The position numbers and the translations under genes were made by a program. Below, piece after piece: positions 9,006 through 17,558 of a stretch of DNA of 64,000 nt. Source of the DNA: Acinetobacter gyllenbergii CIP 110306 = MTCC 11365. Its GTDB lineage: Bacteria > Pseudomonadota > Gammaproteobacteria > Pseudomonadales > Moraxellaceae. The notes beneath the pieces are model-generated. The model worked only from the letters and a program-made list of their open reading frames with translations, searched no databases and was not told where the DNA came from. The first letter of the stretch is position 1. Each line of letters starts with the position of its first letter. The stretch lies in the NCBI RefSeq assembly GCF_000413855.1, contig NZ_ATGG01000023.1:1-64000 (forward strand), written 5' to 3'.

Positions 9006-9452
9006 ATGATGGGCAAACAATTATTAAGTGCGTTACTTTTATCTGCGGTGAGCAGTTTTACTTTTGCAGAGGATATTACGGGGCTCTGGCAAAGTATTGA
9101 TGACAAAACGGGGGCGCCTAAAGCATTGGTTGAAATTCGTAAAGAAGCGAATGGCACCTATGCAGGCAAAGTAGTTAAAATTACACCACGTACGGGTTAC
9201 ACACCGAAAGAAACCTGTGTGGATTGTCCTGCGCCTTATACCAACAAACCAATCGTGGGTTTAGATGTGGTGACGGGTTTAAAATATAGTGAAGGCCTAA
9301 ACTATACCAATGGACGTATTTTAGATCCGAATACAGGCAAAATTTATAGCATGAAGGCCAAACTCAGTGCCAATGGCAAACGTTTGCATTTACGTGGCTA
9401 TTTAGGTGTTTCTGCTTTAGGTCGTAATCAAATCTGGATTCGTGCTGAGTAA
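9006..9452 (+). CDS. Secreted DUF2147-family protein (first copy)
   Basis: Exported protein of unknown function with a Sec signal peptide cleaved after about residue 21 (A-F-A/T-F-A type end). The mature domain begins D-I-T-G-L-W-Q and has the DUF2147 features: G-x-W near the start, a K-I-T-P-R-T-G-Y stretch, a C-x-x-C pair in C-V-D-C, L-D-P-x-x-G-K-I-Y and a final R-G-Y-L-G repeat-like strand. It likely folds as a small beta-barrel in the periplasm. A paralogue about two-thirds identical by eye lies at 12397-12846. Two in-frame ATGs (9006, 9009) follow an AAAAGGA site. Confidence 0.88.
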   Translation: MMGKQLLSALLLSAVSSFTFAEDITGLWQSIDDKTGAPKALVEIRKEANGTYAGKVVKITPRTGYTPKETCVDCPAPYTNKPIVGLDVVTGLKYSEGLNYTNGRILDPNTGKIYSMKAKLSANGKRLHLRGYLGVSALGRNQIWIRAE

Positions 9453-9520
9453 AAACCAATTCCGCTAAAAGCCATATTACGCGCTTTTCTCTGATCCTCT
9501 TGATCTCGGTTCCAGTCAAA

Positions 9521-9561
9521 AAAAAGCTTCTTCATCTTATATTGCGATGAAGAAGCTTTTT
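9521..9561. terminator. Terminator between the DUF2147 gene and the DsbA-like gene
   Basis: A 16-bp perfect inverted repeat (AAAAAGCTTCTTCATC and its complement) around a 9-nt loop, with A/T runs at both ends. It serves both convergent genes. Confidence 0.88.
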
Positions 9562-9586
9562 ATTTAACACGATAAACCAATTCAAA

Positions 9587-10282
9587 TTAATCTGAGCCGT
9601 GCTTGATCATTTGCTCTAGATGCGCTTGCCAAGCTTCAGGTCGACCCAACCAAATCGTACTATCTAAACGCTGAATTTGGCGATTAGCGTGACCCAATAT
9701 AAATGTCGGGAAACCACCGCCACCTATACGGTTAAGTAATGCATGACTCTTGCCAAAATGTTGTTGGATTGCCAGTCCAGTTTGCACTTGCATTGCTGCC
9801 TTGAACAAATGAACATCTAAGCCCATTTCTATGGCGATGCCATCCAACACAGAGAAATCGGCAATACGACGACCTTCCAGATAATGTGCTTGTTGCAAAC
9901 GATGTAACATGTCTAAACCACGCTCGGCAATCGACTCAGCAGCAAGTATCGCAATCGTCGGTGGTTCTGAATCCAGTACTGCAGTCATGTCATTTAACAG
10001 AATGTCATGGTAGGCATCACCAAAAGTTTGCCCACTGAGTTGTGCAATACGTAGATCATTAGGTTTAACATATTCACGCCACTCGGGTGTGATCATTTTA
10101 CGACGACCATTTGCAGCGGTCATCATACCACCACCATGTAACTCAATTTTTAAACCTGCTACTTGACGTGCCGCTTCGACCAAAGGGGCTACGGCATAGC
10201 ACCAACCACATAAAGGGTCGAAAATATAATGTAATGTCGCAACAGCATCATCTGCTTTGGTTTGGGTATTGATTAAGGCCAT
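9587..10282 (-). CDS. DsbA-family thiol oxidoreductase-like protein
   Basis: Thioredoxin-fold protein of the DsbA/FrnE group. Seen: active-site C-G-W-C (Cys25, Cys28) just after a short beta-strand, a long helical insert, and a G-G-G-F-P-T stretch around residue 190 giving the cis-proline before the final strand. No signal peptide is visible, so it is probably cytoplasmic, like FrnE or 2-hydroxychromene isomerase relatives rather than true DsbA. Its first codons overlap the end of the upstream metallo-hydrolase gene by 10 bp, so the two are co-translated. The partner suggests a role in thiol or small-molecule detoxification, but that is a guess. Confidence 0.82.
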   Translation of the reverse strand: MALINTQTKADDAVATLHYIFDPLCGWCYAVAPLVEAARQVAGLKIELHGGGMMTAANGRRKMITPEWREYVKPNDLRIAQLSGQTFGDAYHDILLNDMTAVLDSEPPTIAILAAESIAERGLDMLHRLQQAHYLEGRRIADFSVLDGIAIEMGLDVHLFKAAMQVQTGLAIQQHFGKSHALLNRIGGGGFPTFILGHANRQIQRLDSTIWLGRPEAWQAHLEQMIKHGSD

Positions 10283-11097
10283 TGTAATTCCCCTTTCACC
10301 ACTTTAGCTCCCAACTCCAAATAAGAACGATCTGCTAAATCTGGATAATGCTTCAACATGGCAGCAATCAGCGCATCAGCCGTCTTAGATGCATTCACTT
10401 CTTTTTCATAAAGCTCTAAATACGCTTGCATGAACGCCACAGATTGAATCGTATAAGGTGGCTCACCATCACTATTCAGTTGGTAATGGCCTGGTATAAC
10501 CAACTCAGGATTTAAAGATTGAATATGTTCTAACGTTTTCAACCAATTTTGACGAGAACTTAATGTTGCTGTGTCTGCCATCCACACATGCTGATTCGCT
10601 TGTACAGGAATACCACCAACAATCGCTTTCAATGAATCAATCCATACCAAACTGCGCGCTGGGGTCGCACCATCTAGACCGATAATTTGTAATGTATGAC
10701 CTTCTAGCTCAAAACGATCACCGTCGAGTACCTCAGGTACTAGAATCGCTTTCGGTACATTGTCCTTAAGTTGTGGTCCCCAGTATGCAAGTTTAATTTC
10801 TTTGGTTGCATCAATCGCAGCAACTGTAGGGGCAGAAGCAATAATTTTAGCTTCTGGAAAGGCTTTATGCAGTGTATCTAGACCGAAATAATAGTCTGGA
10901 TCGCTATGACTAATATAAATCGTCGTTAATTTACGTCCACCCGCTTTAATCTTTTCAACCAAAGCTTCTGCATCATTTCGCTGGAACTGGGCATCAATCA
11001 AAACAGCCTCACGCTCACCAGAAATGAGGACTGAAGATACTGGAAAAATTGATGCAGGGCCCGGATTAAAAACATCTATAGAAAGAGAATGAGTCAT
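10273..11097 (-). CDS. Metallo-beta-lactamase-fold hydrolase with altered metal motif
   Basis: A 274-aa protein of the metallo-beta-lactamase fold. Seen: the typical start (strand-turn-strand with L-I-D-A near 33-36) and the signature position Y-I-S-H-S-D-P-D-Y-Y-F-G at about 61-72. The canonical motif is H-x-H-x-D-H. Here it is H64-x-D66-x-D68-Y69, so the second and third metal-binding histidines are Asp and Tyr. A later P-G-H (about 203) and a W-I-D (about 174) keep the other ligands. It could bind one metal, bind a different metal, or be non-hydrolytic. First gene of the two-gene minus-strand operon, divergent from a LysR regulator 122 bp away. Confidence 0.82.
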   Translation of the reverse strand: MTHSLSIDVFNPGPASIFPVSSVLISGEREAVLIDAQFQRNDAEALVEKIKAGGRKLTTIYISHSDPDYYFGLDTLHKAFPEAKIIASAPTVAAIDATKEIKLAYWGPQLKDNVPKAILVPEVLDGDRFELEGHTLQIIGLDGATPARSLVWIDSLKAIVGGIPVQANQHVWMADTATLSSRQNWLKTLEHIQSLNPELVIPGHYQLNSDGEPPYTIQSVAFMQAYLELYEKEVNASKTADALIAAMLKHYPDLADRSYLELGAKVVKGELQWP

Positions 11098-11144
11098 GAT
11101 GAATTACTCCTTTTAAAAGTAAAATTGGAATAGAACCAATATAT

Positions 11145-11181
11145 GCTCATTTAATCGTGCTAAAAACCGTTTGAAATGAGC
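11145..11181. promoter_or_regulatory. Inverted repeat in the lysR / hydrolase divergent promoter (candidate LysR operator)
   Basis: GCTCATTT at 11145-11152 and its exact complement AAATGAGC at 11174-11181 are separated by 21 nt. The right arm overlaps the proposed lysR -35 box. The position between divergent genes is the usual place for a LysR-type regulator site. Confidence 0.5.
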
Positions 11182-11199
11182 TTATTTGTTGCATAAAAT
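11171..11199 (+). promoter_or_regulatory. Predicted sigma-70 promoter of the LysR gene
   Basis: TTGAAA (11171-11176) and TAAAAT (11194-11199) are 17 bp apart, close to consensus and 20 bp before the start codon at 11220. Confidence 0.5.
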
Positions 11200-11219
11200 G
11201 AACAAATAGAATTCATCTA

Positions 11220-12134
11220 ATGGATCACTCAATGGATCGTGTTACTGCCTGTTTCGTATTTATAGCTATTGTGGAACGTGGCAGTATGACTGCAGCAGCA
11301 GAATCATTAGATCTATCACGCGCCATGGTGACCCGTTATCTTTCCGTAATGGAACAATGGGCAGGTGCGCGTCTGCTCCATCGGACAACCAGACGTTTAA
11401 GTCTTACCCCTGCTGGCGAAGCAACTCTGCTACGCTGCCGTCAATTATTAGACATTGCCAATGAAATCCCTTCAGCAGTAGGTGATTTGAATGAACAGCC
11501 AAGCGGTTTATTACGGGTGAGCTGTTCCCAATCTTTGGCACAAGATGTACTCACTCCGGCGATTACAGACTTTTTACTGCGTTATCCCAAGACCTCAGTA
11601 GATCTACACATCAATGACCGCATCGTTAATTTGGTTCAAGAGCGCATTGACCTTGCCATTCGTGTAACCAACGAGCTCGATCCCAACCTCATTGCACGTC
11701 CACTCGGAAAATGCGCCTCAGTGGTATGCGCTGCCCCCTCTTATTTAGCAAAGCACGGGATTCCACGCACACCTGAGGATTTAGCCCTGCACAATTGCAT
11801 GCCCTACACACATTTCAACAAAAGCTTATGGCAATTTAATGGGCCTGAAGGCATTACAGAAGTTCTGGTCGGTGGCAATCTGAGTGCCAACGAATCTAAC
11901 GTCCTCTTAAGTGCCACCTTACAAGGCACTGGTATCGCGATGTTACCTGCTTATGCAGCCCGACCTGGAATTGATGATGGACGTCTTGTCCTACTTTTAG
12001 CTGAATGGCAACCACAAACACTTGGGATTTATGGTGTCTACAATACACGCCGACAAATGTCAGCAGCATTACGTGCATTACTCGATCTCTTGGTTGAGCG
12101 CTTTGCAGATCCGCGTTATTGGACTTCAACCTAG
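11220..12134 (+). CDS. LysR-family transcriptional regulator
   Basis: DNA-binding regulator. Seen: N-terminal winged helix-turn-helix over about residues 8-66 (F-V-x-I-V-E-R-G-S-M-T-A-A-A, then L-H-R-T-T-R-R-L-S-L-T-P-A-G) and a LysR substrate-binding domain from about 95 to 300. The length of 304 aa is standard. It is transcribed away from the metallo-hydrolase/DsbA-like operon, which it most likely controls, and an inverted repeat lies between them. A second in-frame ATG at 11232 gives a start closer to most family members. Neither start has a strong ribosome site. The ligand is unknown. Confidence 0.9.
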   Translation: MDHSMDRVTACFVFIAIVERGSMTAAAESLDLSRAMVTRYLSVMEQWAGARLLHRTTRRLSLTPAGEATLLRCRQLLDIANEIPSAVGDLNEQPSGLLRVSCSQSLAQDVLTPAITDFLLRYPKTSVDLHINDRIVNLVQERIDLAIRVTNELDPNLIARPLGKCASVVCAAPSYLAKHGIPRTPEDLALHNCMPYTHFNKSLWQFNGPEGITEVLVGGNLSANESNVLLSATLQGTGIAMLPAYAARPGIDDGRLVLLLAEWQPQTLGIYGVYNTRRQMSAALRALLDLLVERFADPRYWTST

Positions 12135-12396
12135 ACGATATCCTGACTAAAATAAACGTGTCATGTAAATTCCACAGACTGGTTCCGCCTGTTATCGCCC
12201 ACATTCAGAAACGCTTAAAACCACTAAAAGTCGACTCTTTTTCAGAACTGCGGATTTAATTTTTTCTCAATTAAAAACATAAAAAATTGATTGAAACTTC
12301 AATGATTAATAATTTACAACTGTAAAATAATGATTGAATCTGTAATTAGAAATCCGAAATAATAGCAAGACATCATGGCAACTAGGGGGCTTGAAC

Positions 12397-12846
12397 ATGA
12401 ACATTTTGCAAAAACTGATTTCTTTTTTCTTTCTTTTTACCTTAAGTCATTTTGCTTTTGCTCAAGATATTAGCGGGATCTGGCAAAGTGTGGACGATGT
12501 GACCGGTGCACCTAAAGGACAAGTTGAAATCACACAAGAAGCCGATGGTTCCTATACAGGTAAAATTATCAAGATTACCCCACGTACTGGCTACACCCCC
12601 AAAGAACTGTGTACAAGCTGCCCTGCACCTTATACCAACAAACCAATTCTGGGTTTGAATGCCATCACCAAGTTGAAACATAAAAAAGACCTCACCTATA
12701 CGGGCGGGAAAATTCTGGATCCCAATAGTGGTCGTGTCTATAGCCTGACAGCAAAACTGAGTTCTAATGGACAACGTCTGCACTTACGTGGTTATGTCGG
12801 TGTCTCAGTATTGGGCCGCAGTCAAATCTGGATTCGGGTCAACTAA
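12397..12846 (+). CDS. Secreted DUF2147-family protein (second copy)
   Basis: Paralogue of the gene at 9006-9452, matching along the whole mature domain (G-x-W-Q-S start, K-I-T-P-R-T-G-Y-T-P-K-E, C-T-S-C pair, A-P-Y-T-N-K-P, I-W-I-R end). The signal peptide is rich in Phe and ends F-A-F-A-Q. The frame is open from a TTG at 12391, but AGGGGG sits 7 nt before the ATG at 12397, so that is the chosen start (149 aa). Function unknown. The two copies bracket the LysR/hydrolase/DsbA cassette. Confidence 0.88.
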   Translation: MNILQKLISFFFLFTLSHFAFAQDISGIWQSVDDVTGAPKGQVEITQEADGSYTGKIIKITPRTGYTPKELCTSCPAPYTNKPILGLNAITKLKHKKDLTYTGGKILDPNSGRVYSLTAKLSSNGQRLHLRGYVGVSVLGRSQIWIRVN

Positions 12847-12861
12847 ATACAATAAAAACAC

Positions 12862-12900
12862 TCATCAAAAAGCCCTGTATCACACAGGGCTTTTTGATGA
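12862..12900. terminator. Bidirectional terminator between DUF2147 and prc genes
   Basis: A 17-bp perfect inverted repeat (12862-12878 and 12884-12900, core AAAAAGCCCTGT) with a 5-nt loop. It ends both convergent units. Confidence 0.9.
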
Positions 12901-12917
12901 CGAGAACACTGTAGTAA

Positions 12918-15101
12918 TTAACGAGACTGTAACTTCGAGTAATCTAACAAGACATTTGCTGCTTCATTGATGAAGGTTTCTTCTTCAGGCAATGGCGGAC
13001 GTAAATGTGCTTTCATTTTGGCACGCGACTCCACCAAGGCATCAATCGAAGCTTGATAACTTTCCCAGTTGGCATAAGGTGCTAAACCTGTTGCACTACG
13101 GCGTTGATTTTCAGCATTCAAGGTTTGTTTCTCAAGATCAATCAATTCGGCACGACGTTGATTAATGTCGAGTACCACTTTTTTCTGATCTGAAGTTTTC
13201 TTGGCAATCGCTTTACGAGCTTCTAAATATTTAAATTGAGAATCTGCAGCAACACGTTGCTCAGACGACTGTGACAGTTTTGCCACATAAGGTTGAACAG
13301 AGCCTTCACGCTTAAATGGTGCGGTTGGAATGGTATCCCACTTCAAGGCATTTTTCGCTTTACGCTCACCAAACTCTTCGTTGTAGATATCCACCAACTT
13401 GATATCTGGAATTACACCTTTGTTTTGGGTACTTCCACCCGTAATACGGTAGAACTTACGTTGAGTTAACGTTGCCTGACCATAAGCCAAAGAGTCTAAC
13501 TGAACCTGTGCTGTTCCCTTACCTGTAGTGGTACTGCCAATGATAATCCCGCGCTCATAATCCTGAATGGCAGCAGAGTAAATCTCACTTGCAGATGCCG
13601 ATGCCAAGTTCACTAAAACAGCCATCGGGCCTGCATAGATTTGCTCACCACCATCAGTATCTTCAAATACATTTACGTTACCGTTGCCGTCACGGATTTG
13701 CACCACAGGACCAGACTTGATCACCTGACCAAGCATACGTGCCACTTCTTCCAAAGAACCGCCTGGGTCATTACGTAAATCGACCAGAATCCCTTCAACT
13801 TTTTGTGCTTTCAGTGACTCTAGAGCCTTCGCAGTATCTTCAGAGACTGAGCGATATTCAGTCCCTGCACGGCGTGAACGATAGTCGAAATAGAACGATG
13901 GGATTTCAATCACACCGAAGAGATGTTTTTTACCATCACGGGTGATTTCAACGGTACGTGAACGCACTCCCGCATCTTCTTCTTGAATAATGTCACGAGT
14001 TAAGGTCACATTCCGTGCTTGACTCATCGATGCGCCGGCACCCAGTAAACGTACCACCACTTTGGTTCCGCGCTTACCACGAATCAATCCTACGATTTCT
14101 GAACTCGGCCAGCCAATCACATCCACCATTTTCTCGCCATCTTGGGCCACGCCAATGATGCGATCACCAGATTTTACCTGACCTGATTTACTGGCTGGCC
14201 CACCTTCAACGATGGTTTCGATCTTGGTGTAATCCTCATTACCACGTTCTGGACGAATCGAAACCCCGATCCCTTCCAGTTGCAAGGTGGTTTGACGATT
14301 CAACTCCATCGCATCAATCGGTGGATAGTAGTTACTATGCGGATCATAAGTCGCCAACATCGCATTTAAAGTCTTATCCAGCACGTCATCGCTTTTCACA
14401 CGACCAATACGCTCTAATTGACGGGTATAACGTTTTGTTAAGGTTTGAACAGGTGTTAAATCCTCAGGCCCTGTTAAATCTTGACCATTCGCCAGCGATG
14501 GATCTGCTTTCAGCGCCTTTTGTTTGGCCTGCTCTTCTTCTTTACTAATGGTTAAATTGATGAGCTGTGAAACCAACATTTTTTGCCAATGTTGTTGTTG
14601 CTCAGTCGTCGTTTTAAAGTACGGCGCTTTTTCACGATCCGTATCGAGATAGACATCTTTTTGATTCAGGTTCTGCGGCTTTTTCAACTCAGCCAACATA
14701 AACTCATAGAATTGTTTCAAACGATCACGATATTGTGCATGAATCAGAAACGGTCCCGTTAAGTTACCTGCTTTTAACGAACTGCCAAAAGTTGACCCAT
14801 ATTTTTTTTGATAATCTTCCACTTCACCGCTCAGAAATAATGAATGATCTGGATCCAAACTATCCAAATACATATTCAAAATACGGTTTGAAGTGGTGGC
14901 GTCTAGGCGCATATTTAAATAATGTTGACGATCAACCAATGTGGCTAACTGACGTGCAACCAAGGCCTGTTCTTGTGATGGCTTGATTACCGTTGAAACG
15001 ACAGGTGCCTCAGTCGCCGCAAATGCCTCATTCATGGTATGAGAGAAAAATAAACCACCAGTCGCGATTGCAACTGCACACGCTATCATTTGAAGTTTCA
15101 T
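12918..15101 (-). CDS. prc: Tail-specific periplasmic protease Prc
   Basis: C-terminal processing protease of family S41, which trims or degrades periplasmic proteins and affects cell-wall enzymes and outer-membrane integrity. Seen: signal peptide; N-terminal Prc region; PDZ domain around residues 270-360 (L-E-G-I-G-V-S-I, then G-P-A-S-K-S-G and G-D-R-I-I-G-V); S41 core with the Ser of S-A-S-E-I (about residue 500) and the Lys of T-G-K-G-T-A-Q about 25 residues later; and the long C-terminal DUF3340 region. Met at 15101 gives a normal signal peptide. The longer frame from 15131 adds ten charged residues ahead of it. Expected length is about 680-730 aa; here 727. Confidence 0.93.
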   Translation of the reverse strand: MKLQMIACAVAIATGGLFFSHTMNEAFAATEAPVVSTVIKPSQEQALVARQLATLVDRQHYLNMRLDATTSNRILNMYLDSLDPDHSLFLSGEVEDYQKKYGSTFGSSLKAGNLTGPFLIHAQYRDRLKQFYEFMLAELKKPQNLNQKDVYLDTDREKAPYFKTTTEQQQHWQKMLVSQLINLTISKEEEQAKQKALKADPSLANGQDLTGPEDLTPVQTLTKRYTRQLERIGRVKSDDVLDKTLNAMLATYDPHSNYYPPIDAMELNRQTTLQLEGIGVSIRPERGNEDYTKIETIVEGGPASKSGQVKSGDRIIGVAQDGEKMVDVIGWPSSEIVGLIRGKRGTKVVVRLLGAGASMSQARNVTLTRDIIQEEDAGVRSRTVEITRDGKKHLFGVIEIPSFYFDYRSRRAGTEYRSVSEDTAKALESLKAQKVEGILVDLRNDPGGSLEEVARMLGQVIKSGPVVQIRDGNGNVNVFEDTDGGEQIYAGPMAVLVNLASASASEIYSAAIQDYERGIIIGSTTTGKGTAQVQLDSLAYGQATLTQRKFYRITGGSTQNKGVIPDIKLVDIYNEEFGERKAKNALKWDTIPTAPFKREGSVQPYVAKLSQSSEQRVAADSQFKYLEARKAIAKKTSDQKKVVLDINQRRAELIDLEKQTLNAENQRRSATGLAPYANWESYQASIDALVESRAKMKAHLRPPLPEEETFINEAANVLLDYSKLQSR

Positions 15102-15350
15102 AAAATTTTGGTACTTCCTTGGATATGGCAATTATCACATGTGGATGTGATGAAGATGAACATATTTCATCCAAGCACTTCACAACATGTAAAACTTATC
15201 AGTCATCCTAAATAAATGACCAACAAGCACTTATCATCAATATCATGTAGTTTTATCATATTCTGTACTGACAAAATGTAGCAAATCATTGCACAATTTA
15301 GCTATCGTTTTTTTCATCAAATTTTTTATCAAAAATCTAACGGAATCCTT

Positions 15351-16373
15351 ATGATCGGCGCGTTGATGCTGGATATTGCTGGCACAGAACTTACTCAAGA
15401 AGATATTGAACTATTACAAGCTCCGCAAGTCGGTGGCATGATTTTATTTGCACGAAATATTGAATCCCCTCAACAAGTCCGTGCCTTAACCGATCATATG
15501 CGTCAAATCCGCCCAGAGATTTTGATTGCGGTGGATCAGGAAGGTGGTCGCGTCCAACGCTTAAGACAAGGTTTTACTCTACTTCCTGCCATGGGTCGAT
15601 TAGGCGAACGCTACCTCAGCAATCCACAACAAGCACTTGAACTGGCTGAGCAGTGCGGCTGGTTAATGGCGATTGAAGTCCTCGCAGTGGGGATTGATTT
15701 TAGTTTTGCCCCTGTTTTAGACCTGAATGATGTGAGCGATGTGATTGGCGATCGTGGTTTTGCCAAAAATATGCAAGACATCGTGCCACTAGCGGATGCC
15801 TTTATGCGTGGTATGAAAAAAGCAGGCATGGCCACCACAGGCAAGCATTTCCCTGGTCATGGTTCAGTCAAAGCTGACTCACACGTTGCCGCTGCAATTG
15901 ATAGCCGCTCATACCAGGAAATTTACGACAAGGACATGCAAAGCTTTATCCAGTTGATGCCTCAGCTTGATGCGCTAATGCCAGCCCATGTGATCTATGA
16001 CCAAGTTGATCTAAATCCAGCAGGCTTCTCACCATTCTGGCTACAAAAAATCTTACGTCAACAGCTTAAATTCGACGGCGTTTTATTCTCAGATGACTTG
16101 AGCATGCAGGCTGCCTGTGTCGCAGGTGGTGCCGATGCACGTATCCAAGCTGCTTTAACTGCAGGTTGTGATATGGGCTTGGTCTGTAATGACCGTGCAG
16201 CTGCCTGTACAGCCTTAGATGGAATCCAAACGTTGGCGTTACCAAATCAACAACGTTTAGAGCGTATGCGCGGCAAAATTCCAAATATTCAGGTCGGTAC
16301 AACATTGACCTTAGACGATGAAAACTGGCACAGCGTCAGAAAAGTCATTGAAGAGTTTAAAAATTCGTTCTAA
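15351..16373 (+). CDS. nagZ: Beta-N-acetylhexosaminidase NagZ
   Basis: Cytoplasmic glycoside hydrolase of family 3 in cell-wall recycling. It removes N-acetylglucosamine from anhydromuropeptides. Seen: family signature K-H-F-P-G-H-G-S-V-K-A-D-S-H, which carries the catalytic His, and a later F-S-D-D-L-S-M with the nucleophilic Asp. No signal peptide, as expected. Length 340 aa matches the family. The start follows a GGA-containing site (AACGGAATCCTT). It is divergent from prc, another cell-wall-related gene, across about 250 bp. Confidence 0.95.
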   Translation: MIGALMLDIAGTELTQEDIELLQAPQVGGMILFARNIESPQQVRALTDHMRQIRPEILIAVDQEGGRVQRLRQGFTLLPAMGRLGERYLSNPQQALELAEQCGWLMAIEVLAVGIDFSFAPVLDLNDVSDVIGDRGFAKNMQDIVPLADAFMRGMKKAGMATTGKHFPGHGSVKADSHVAAAIDSRSYQEIYDKDMQSFIQLMPQLDALMPAHVIYDQVDLNPAGFSPFWLQKILRQQLKFDGVLFSDDLSMQAACVAGGADARIQAALTAGCDMGLVCNDRAAACTALDGIQTLALPNQQRLERMRGKIPNIQVGTTLTLDDENWHSVRKVIEEFKNSF

Positions 16374-16438
16374 CTTTACTTAGATTTCTTCATCGTTTTA
16401 TTAACATAATGGAATCTTGCCGAGTGCTCATCTGATTG

Positions 16439-16560
16439 AAGGATTTTGCCTTCGGCTCGACTTACTTTTCAGGGATGAAAAGTAAGCAAAAATCCTTTGT
16501 TAGGCTGAGGGTACATCCTTGTAACCCCAGCCCAACGGCGGCATCCATGCCGCCCCACGA
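16439..16560. repeat. Structured intergenic element with three hairpins (likely dispersed repeat)
   Basis: Three adjacent foldable units. (1) CTTACTTTTC (16461-16470) and GAAAAGTAAG (16477-16486) form a 10-bp hairpin with loop AGGGAT, nested inside AAGGATTTTG (16439-16448) pairing with CAAAAATCCTT (16487-16497) with one bulge. (2) GGCTG-GGG-TAC (16503-16514) pairs with GTA-CCC-CAGCC (16521-16532) with single-base bulges. (3) GGCGGCAT (16537-16544) pairs with ATGCCGCC (16547-16554). The GC-rich part contrasts with the AT-rich flanks. A 31-codon open frame runs through units 1-3, but I do not think it is a gene. I recall similar sequences scattered between genes in Acinetobacter, but cannot verify copy number here. 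Confidence 0.55.
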
Positions 16561-16664
16561 TAGTAAATAACAAACCTAAAATCGGATTTGGTAGAAAAAT
16601 CTCAATTTTAAAAAAAGAGATTAATTTTATATATCCCAATTAGGAAAAATAGAGTCTAGGACAG

Positions 16665-17507
16665 ATGACACAACAACTTTCGAAACATCGCCATATTTCA
16701 TTTACCGCGCACTACACTGGCTATATCTGGTATCAAATGGGGATTTCACATCCAGCACTGGCAACCGCAAAAGGAAAAACGCTGGCAGCCTTAGTTCATC
16801 CAATTGAAAGCTGGGCAGAAAAATATGTCGGTGGTAGCATGCGCACCACGCTTAAACAACGTCACAGCATGCTCGACAACCAGTTAAAAGAGTTGATTGA
16901 ACAACATCCTGATCTACAAGTGCTTGAAATTGCCTGTGGCTTATCACCACGCGGTTGGTGGTTTAGACAACATTATCCAAATATCAGCTACCGTGAATTG
17001 GATTTACCTGACATGGCTGCCACCAAACAAGCAGCACTACAACAAATTGAAAACAATAATGATGAAGTTCTGTCTGTCGACTTGTTTACTGATGCCTTTG
17101 CCTCTGCCTTTGAAGTATTTGATCCACAACGTCCACTGGTTATTATCAGTGAAGGACTGATCAATTACTTTGAAAAACCGTTATTACAACAACTGATTCA
17201 AGCGATTGCCAACTATGGTCAAGGCTTTAAAGCATTGCACTATCTAACTGACATTTACCCAGAACCTACCCAAAATAAATTAGCCACGATTATCTGGAAC
17301 AGTAGTCGTTTATTAAAATGGATGTCTCGCAGTGCCTTTAGCTTTCATTTTCAAACCCCTGCCGAAATCGAACAGTTTTTCCACGAAGCAGGTTTTAATC
17401 AAGTTAACGTCCTACAGCCAAAGCAATTTTTTGAACAGGTAACCTTAGAAAATACGCAGCAACATTTAGGCGACTTGGTCTGGATGATTCAAGCCACCAA
17501 TAAATAG
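16665..17507 (+). CDS. Class I SAM-dependent methyltransferase, LCMT-like
   Basis: Predicted methyltransferase of the leucine-carboxyl-methyltransferase / polyketide O-methyltransferase group (COG3315-like). Seen: SAM motif I as V-L-E-I-A-C-G-L-S-P-R-G (about 86-97), then the acidic strand end Y-R-E-L-D-L-P-D (about 109-116), and I-I-S-E-G-L-I-N-Y-F, the usual motif IV of this group. The length of 280 aa fits. The substrate is unknown. It stands alone between the structured element and a terminator. Confidence 0.75.
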   Translation: MTQQLSKHRHISFTAHYTGYIWYQMGISHPALATAKGKTLAALVHPIESWAEKYVGGSMRTTLKQRHSMLDNQLKELIEQHPDLQVLEIACGLSPRGWWFRQHYPNISYRELDLPDMAATKQAALQQIENNNDEVLSVDLFTDAFASAFEVFDPQRPLVIISEGLINYFEKPLLQQLIQAIANYGQGFKALHYLTDIYPEPTQNKLATIIWNSSRLLKWMSRSAFSFHFQTPAEIEQFFHEAGFNQVNVLQPKQFFEQVTLENTQQHLGDLVWMIQATNK

Positions 17508-17513
17508 GCACAC

Positions 17514-17542
17514 AAAAAAAGTGGCAAATTGCCACTTTTTTT
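17514..17542. terminator. Bidirectional terminator
   Basis: A7-GTGGC, 5-nt loop, GCCAC-T7. It lies between the convergent methyltransferase and hydrolase-PilZ genes. Confidence 0.88.
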
Positions 17543-17558
17543 AATCTTAGACTACCCG

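Noticed and set aside
11896..12204. Minus-strand frame over the 3' end of the LysR gene
   Set aside because: Shadow frame with no ribosome site or recognisable domain.
16477..16572. 31-codon open frame inside the hairpin element
   Set aside because: It follows the inverted repeats, has no ribosome site and is better explained by the repeat itself.
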